A stretch of 64,000 nt of DNA from Solea solea (taxonomy: Eukaryota > Chordata > Actinopteri > Pleuronectiformes > Soleidae): positions 20,404,890-20,468,889 of the forward strand of contig NC_081136.1 in assembly GCF_958295425.1 (NCBI RefSeq), read 5' to 3'. The stretch's first letter is position 1. Each line of letters starts with the position of its first letter. Below the pieces are notes generated by a model. It had not been told where the DNA came from. It searched no databases and was given only the letters and a program-made list of their open reading frames with translations. Below are positions 31,241 to 64,000 of the stretch, one piece after another. Both the position numbers and the translations under genes were made by a program.

Positions 31241-33489
31241 ATGAACAAACACCTGCTAGAGAATCTGACACCAGTGTAAGACCTAACGCTGACTCTGTGC
31301 CGTCCATGTCAGGCTTTTCAAAATAAAAGAAACACAGTTGTATTGCATACACAGCATAAATACTTATGAATGACATACCACATGAGGGACAGGGATGCCT
31401 AATGAAAGCTTGGTAAGCTTCCATTAGGTTCTTCAATCACTAAACCATTATCATAATTTTTACTACCCCACAATGTAATGCGCATGACCACAACATATCA
31501 TTTTGTGTTTGATCGGTGCAATTAATGACATAGGCAATGAACAAGATCAAATTATCTATATTAAGAGCTGTTTCTTTGTCTGTTTTCTCAGCTTGACCTA
31601 TCCCTGATGCTTGGGATTGATTCATTATGTCAATTCCAATCCTTATTTTATGTCCCTGTACTTTTGCCACATGAGTATTTTTTGTTGCAGTACCATGTTA
31701 GTGGTTCAGTGTTTGGACCAGAGTGAAAACAAATGTTTTCACTGAAAAATTAAACCATGTATCAGTGTTTGCACCAGCATGTTTGGAAACACCCACTGTG
31801 GCTGCCCTTAGGCAGTTTTTAAATCAATTATTTATTCCTAGATTTATAGTGTCAAACTGGACAATAAAAGAAAGTTAAATGTCTTTATTTTGCTGTATTC
31901 ATTCATGTTTTATGAAGGGTTCAGATGTAGTTCACAGCACATCGTGTTACTAGTCGGCATGTTGTGAGCTTGCAGATCTGCTCTTTTCTGCAAAAGCTCA
32001 AGCCAAAGAATAGGGAGGGTTTACAGTCTTAAAATTATTTTAATCTTGGTGGTTTTACAGTTCATGAAACTACTAATCAATTACAAAAATAACTTAAATT
32101 GATTATTGCTCATTTTGATCCAACTCTTGCCCCCAAAGATATGAAGTGAATTAGGTTAAAACAGTGTCTATTTATATTATACTTAATGATCAGAATGGAC
32201 AAAAAGAAAATACCGCTACAAAAGAGGGTATGGGTTCCCACCCAGAAAATGAAGGACCTGCAGAGCTGACTTCTTAACAGCAAGAGGGTGAGTAGATGAT
32301 GACTGAATTTTTATTTTTGTATTTAATTTATTTTTATTTATGTATCATCTTTACATTTTATATTTTTGTATTTTGTTTTAATTTTTTTTAAAAGTGTAAA
32401 TGCTACTACCAAATACTAATGGTGTACTGATACACCACTGGACTAATGGTGTTACCCAAATAAGTGTTTCAATATTGAGTATTGTTTTTACAGTTAATAA
32501 AGATGATTAATAACTTTAAATGACATTCTCAATTAGTTCTCGTGTTTCTCAAATATGGCTCAGATATCATTCTCACATAGCATACAGTAAGACATTTAAG
32601 AGAAATAATCAAGACATGGAAGTGACATTGATAAGATCTATTTTATGGCTCATACTTCTCAGATTTGTCTTACAAAAGTCTTAGGTTCATCTAATGTAAT
32701 TCTCTTTAATTCTCCTTCAAAGACCAACCAACCAAGACATAATTGAGATAGGGGATACAATTATGAGATATCCTCTGTATCCCACTTCAAATATGGCTCA
32801 AATGGTTATCTCAACTCAACATCAACGTCTTGTCTCTTTTTAGCTTATCTCTTGTAACTCAGAAACAAATGCTCACAGAATAATACGAATAGGAGAAGCT
32901 CAAACTGATCCCAAGAGATGAGCTTGAACAACAGATGAGCTACACATTTTTCCTATGGGGAGGCAGAGGAGTAGTTACACATGAGGCACACAACACAAGA
33001 GAGAGCAGGAAAAGGAGAGAGAGAGAGAGAAGCTATCACTGCTAAGCTAACATGTTAAGCTACAAAAACCACCGTAAGTGAATGTATGTGATAGAAAGTT
33101 AAGCAAAAGTGTATATATAAAATAGCAGAGACAGTACAGAGCAGTAGAAATACATTGTGACCCCAGTGGAAACAGGAAGTGACACAATACTTTACCGCCC
33201 TGGCATTAATAGCATTTTGTCATATTTGTTTCACAGTAAATCAACTTTACACGAACAATTTAATTTAAATTTTGTTTAATTTTTCACCATAGACATGTTG
33301 CTATGCTGTTTGTGCTGCACACTGAGATACATTTGAGTCCATGTTGTTTTTGACGCTGAAAACTCGGTTACTACCAGTTCCAACTTCCAACGTAAATGGA
33401 ATGCAGCAAAGAGCCAGAGAGCATGACTGAGTTGTCGTTCATCGTGAGGAAGTTGAGGGAAATGCGCAGCTGTCCAGTCCTTTCTGGGG
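31241..33489. other. Intergenic sequence and dennd5b 3' UTR
   Basis: The part adjoining 33490 must include the dennd5b 3' UTR on the minus strand, but I cannot choose a polyadenylation site. A GA run lies at about 33018-33037. Otherwise unremarkable AT-rich sequence. Confidence 0.45.
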
Positions 33490-62910
<29,421 letters not shown>

Positions 62911-63796
62911 CTGTAGGGGGAGACAGAGTCAAGCTGTACTCCCATTGTAGGATGTACTACAAAACAAATACATATGACACAAACCTGCACTTTGTAATCC
63001 ACAGTCAACAGAGCTGAACATCTTAAACCTTAGTTCAAAGTGTGACCAGGTAAAAAAAGACAAGCAGTCAGATGATGCGACAGACACAAACAATCTTCTT
63101 ATAAAATTGGGTGGCTGTGTATGCGTTCACATATGAAGAACCTATGAGAACAGGGAACTCAAATTTAAATGACCTGGGGGCCACCAAGTATCTAGTCTTA
63201 TGGGGAGGGGGTTGAAAAGTGCATCTTTTTGGGAAAAAGCCACTGCTCAGTAGGAGAGGGGGATATGAGCTTAAAATGACGTAATAATATTCCATCATGA
63301 TATTGCAATAACAATATTTATGACAATATTTCCCAGAATTTCAAAATAACATGTGTTTTGATAAGGGACAATATGTAGTTCAGCATAAAAACGTATTTAT
63401 GATGTAAAATGAAGCTATATTTTAGAAAAAAAACCAAAATATTATAACTTGATATCGACTGGAAGGCCTGCAGTATTTTCTACCTCTACAGTAGAATTAC
63501 ATTCACTTTACCAAATTTGAGTGATTAAAAAATCTCTAAGTATTTAAAAAAAGAAAGAAAACATGACAAATTCAACTTCATGAATTGAGATGGTGGAGGA
63601 ATGTTTACATGGAAACATTTTTCATTCCTAAAAGATTCCGATTGGAATTTACATGCATCAAACATTCAGTCAGAATGGACTATTTTGACATGCGCAATAT
63701 TGTCTAACTCTCCAGAAGTAGAAGCAGAAGAAGACGCTTCACTTTCACTTCTGTGTCTGTAGCATTTGTGTTTGTTCATTATTATTTTTTTTCTAT

Positions 63797-64000
63797 CTAA
63801 AGAAATTCAGGAACAAATGAGAAACAAAGTAATTGACATCTATTGGAAAAGGTTACAAAGACCTTTCTAAAGCTTTGGGACTCCAGAGAACCACAGTGAG
63901 GGCCATTATTCATAAATGGAGAAAACATCGAACAGTGGGCAGCGGCCGGCCAACAAGAATTACCCCAATAGCGCAGCGACGACTCATCTAAGAGGTCACA
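63797..64000 (+). pseudogene. Tc1-like transposase, N-terminal part, runs off the window
   Basis: The frame reads KEIQEQMRNKVIDIYWK, shifts by one base, then GKGYKDLSKALGLQRTTVRA, IIHKWRKHRTVGSG, RPTRITPIAQRRLI, a stop in place of a glutamine-like position, and EVT. This is the paired HTH DNA-binding region of a fish Tc1 transposase. The frameshift and stop make it inactive. It lies in the dennd5b intron before exon 62763-62910. Confidence 0.85.

Overview
This window looks like a stretch of a teleost fish chromosome: GT-AG introns, AT-rich unique sequence, CA/CT microsatellites and a dense mixture of fish-type transposable elements. Two host genes can be supported, both on the minus strand. 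At the left are the first three coding exons of a caprin family gene, best read as caprin2 (2095-4728), with a likely TATA-type promoter and non-coding first exon near 6.4-6.57 kb. At the right are the last fifteen coding exons of a DENN-domain Rab exchange factor, best read as dennd5b (33490-62910): the linker after the DENN module, RUN1, PLAT, RUN2 and the stop codon. Every reconstructed junction is GT-AG and keeps frame. CAPRIN2 and DENND5B lie close together on human 12p11, so this looks like conserved synteny.

The 27 kb between the two genes, and many dennd5b introns, are a transposon graveyard. From left to right: piggyBac remnants in caprin2 introns; a hAT MITE (6.8-7.7 kb); a decayed hAT gene split by an L2-type LINE that still has an open 1106-codon endonuclease/reverse transcriptase frame (8978-12298); Ty3/gypsy gag-pol debris (13.4-14.7 kb); and a five-level nest at 15-22 kb, in which a LINE holds an LTR, the LTR holds a BED-type hAT, and the hAT holds a tRNA-derived SINE and an RTE-type LINE. 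A second large L2-type LINE follows on the minus strand (22.3-25.0 kb), then fragments of L2, L1/Tx1 and other LINEs, and minisatellites (25-31 kb).

Inside dennd5b introns lie further SINE, LINE, hAT, piggyBac-type, IS630/Tc1 and BEL/Pao remnants. The clearest are a TTAA-flanked MITE (50985-52069) and a TA-flanked IS630-type element (52123-54268) that was itself split by a hAT MITE with a perfect 8-bp target duplication.

I saw no CRISPR array, operon, rRNA or free-standing tRNA gene, and nothing I can defend as a new functional system. The most informative content is the record of nested insertions, the open LINE frame and the modular sharing of sequence between different MITEs.
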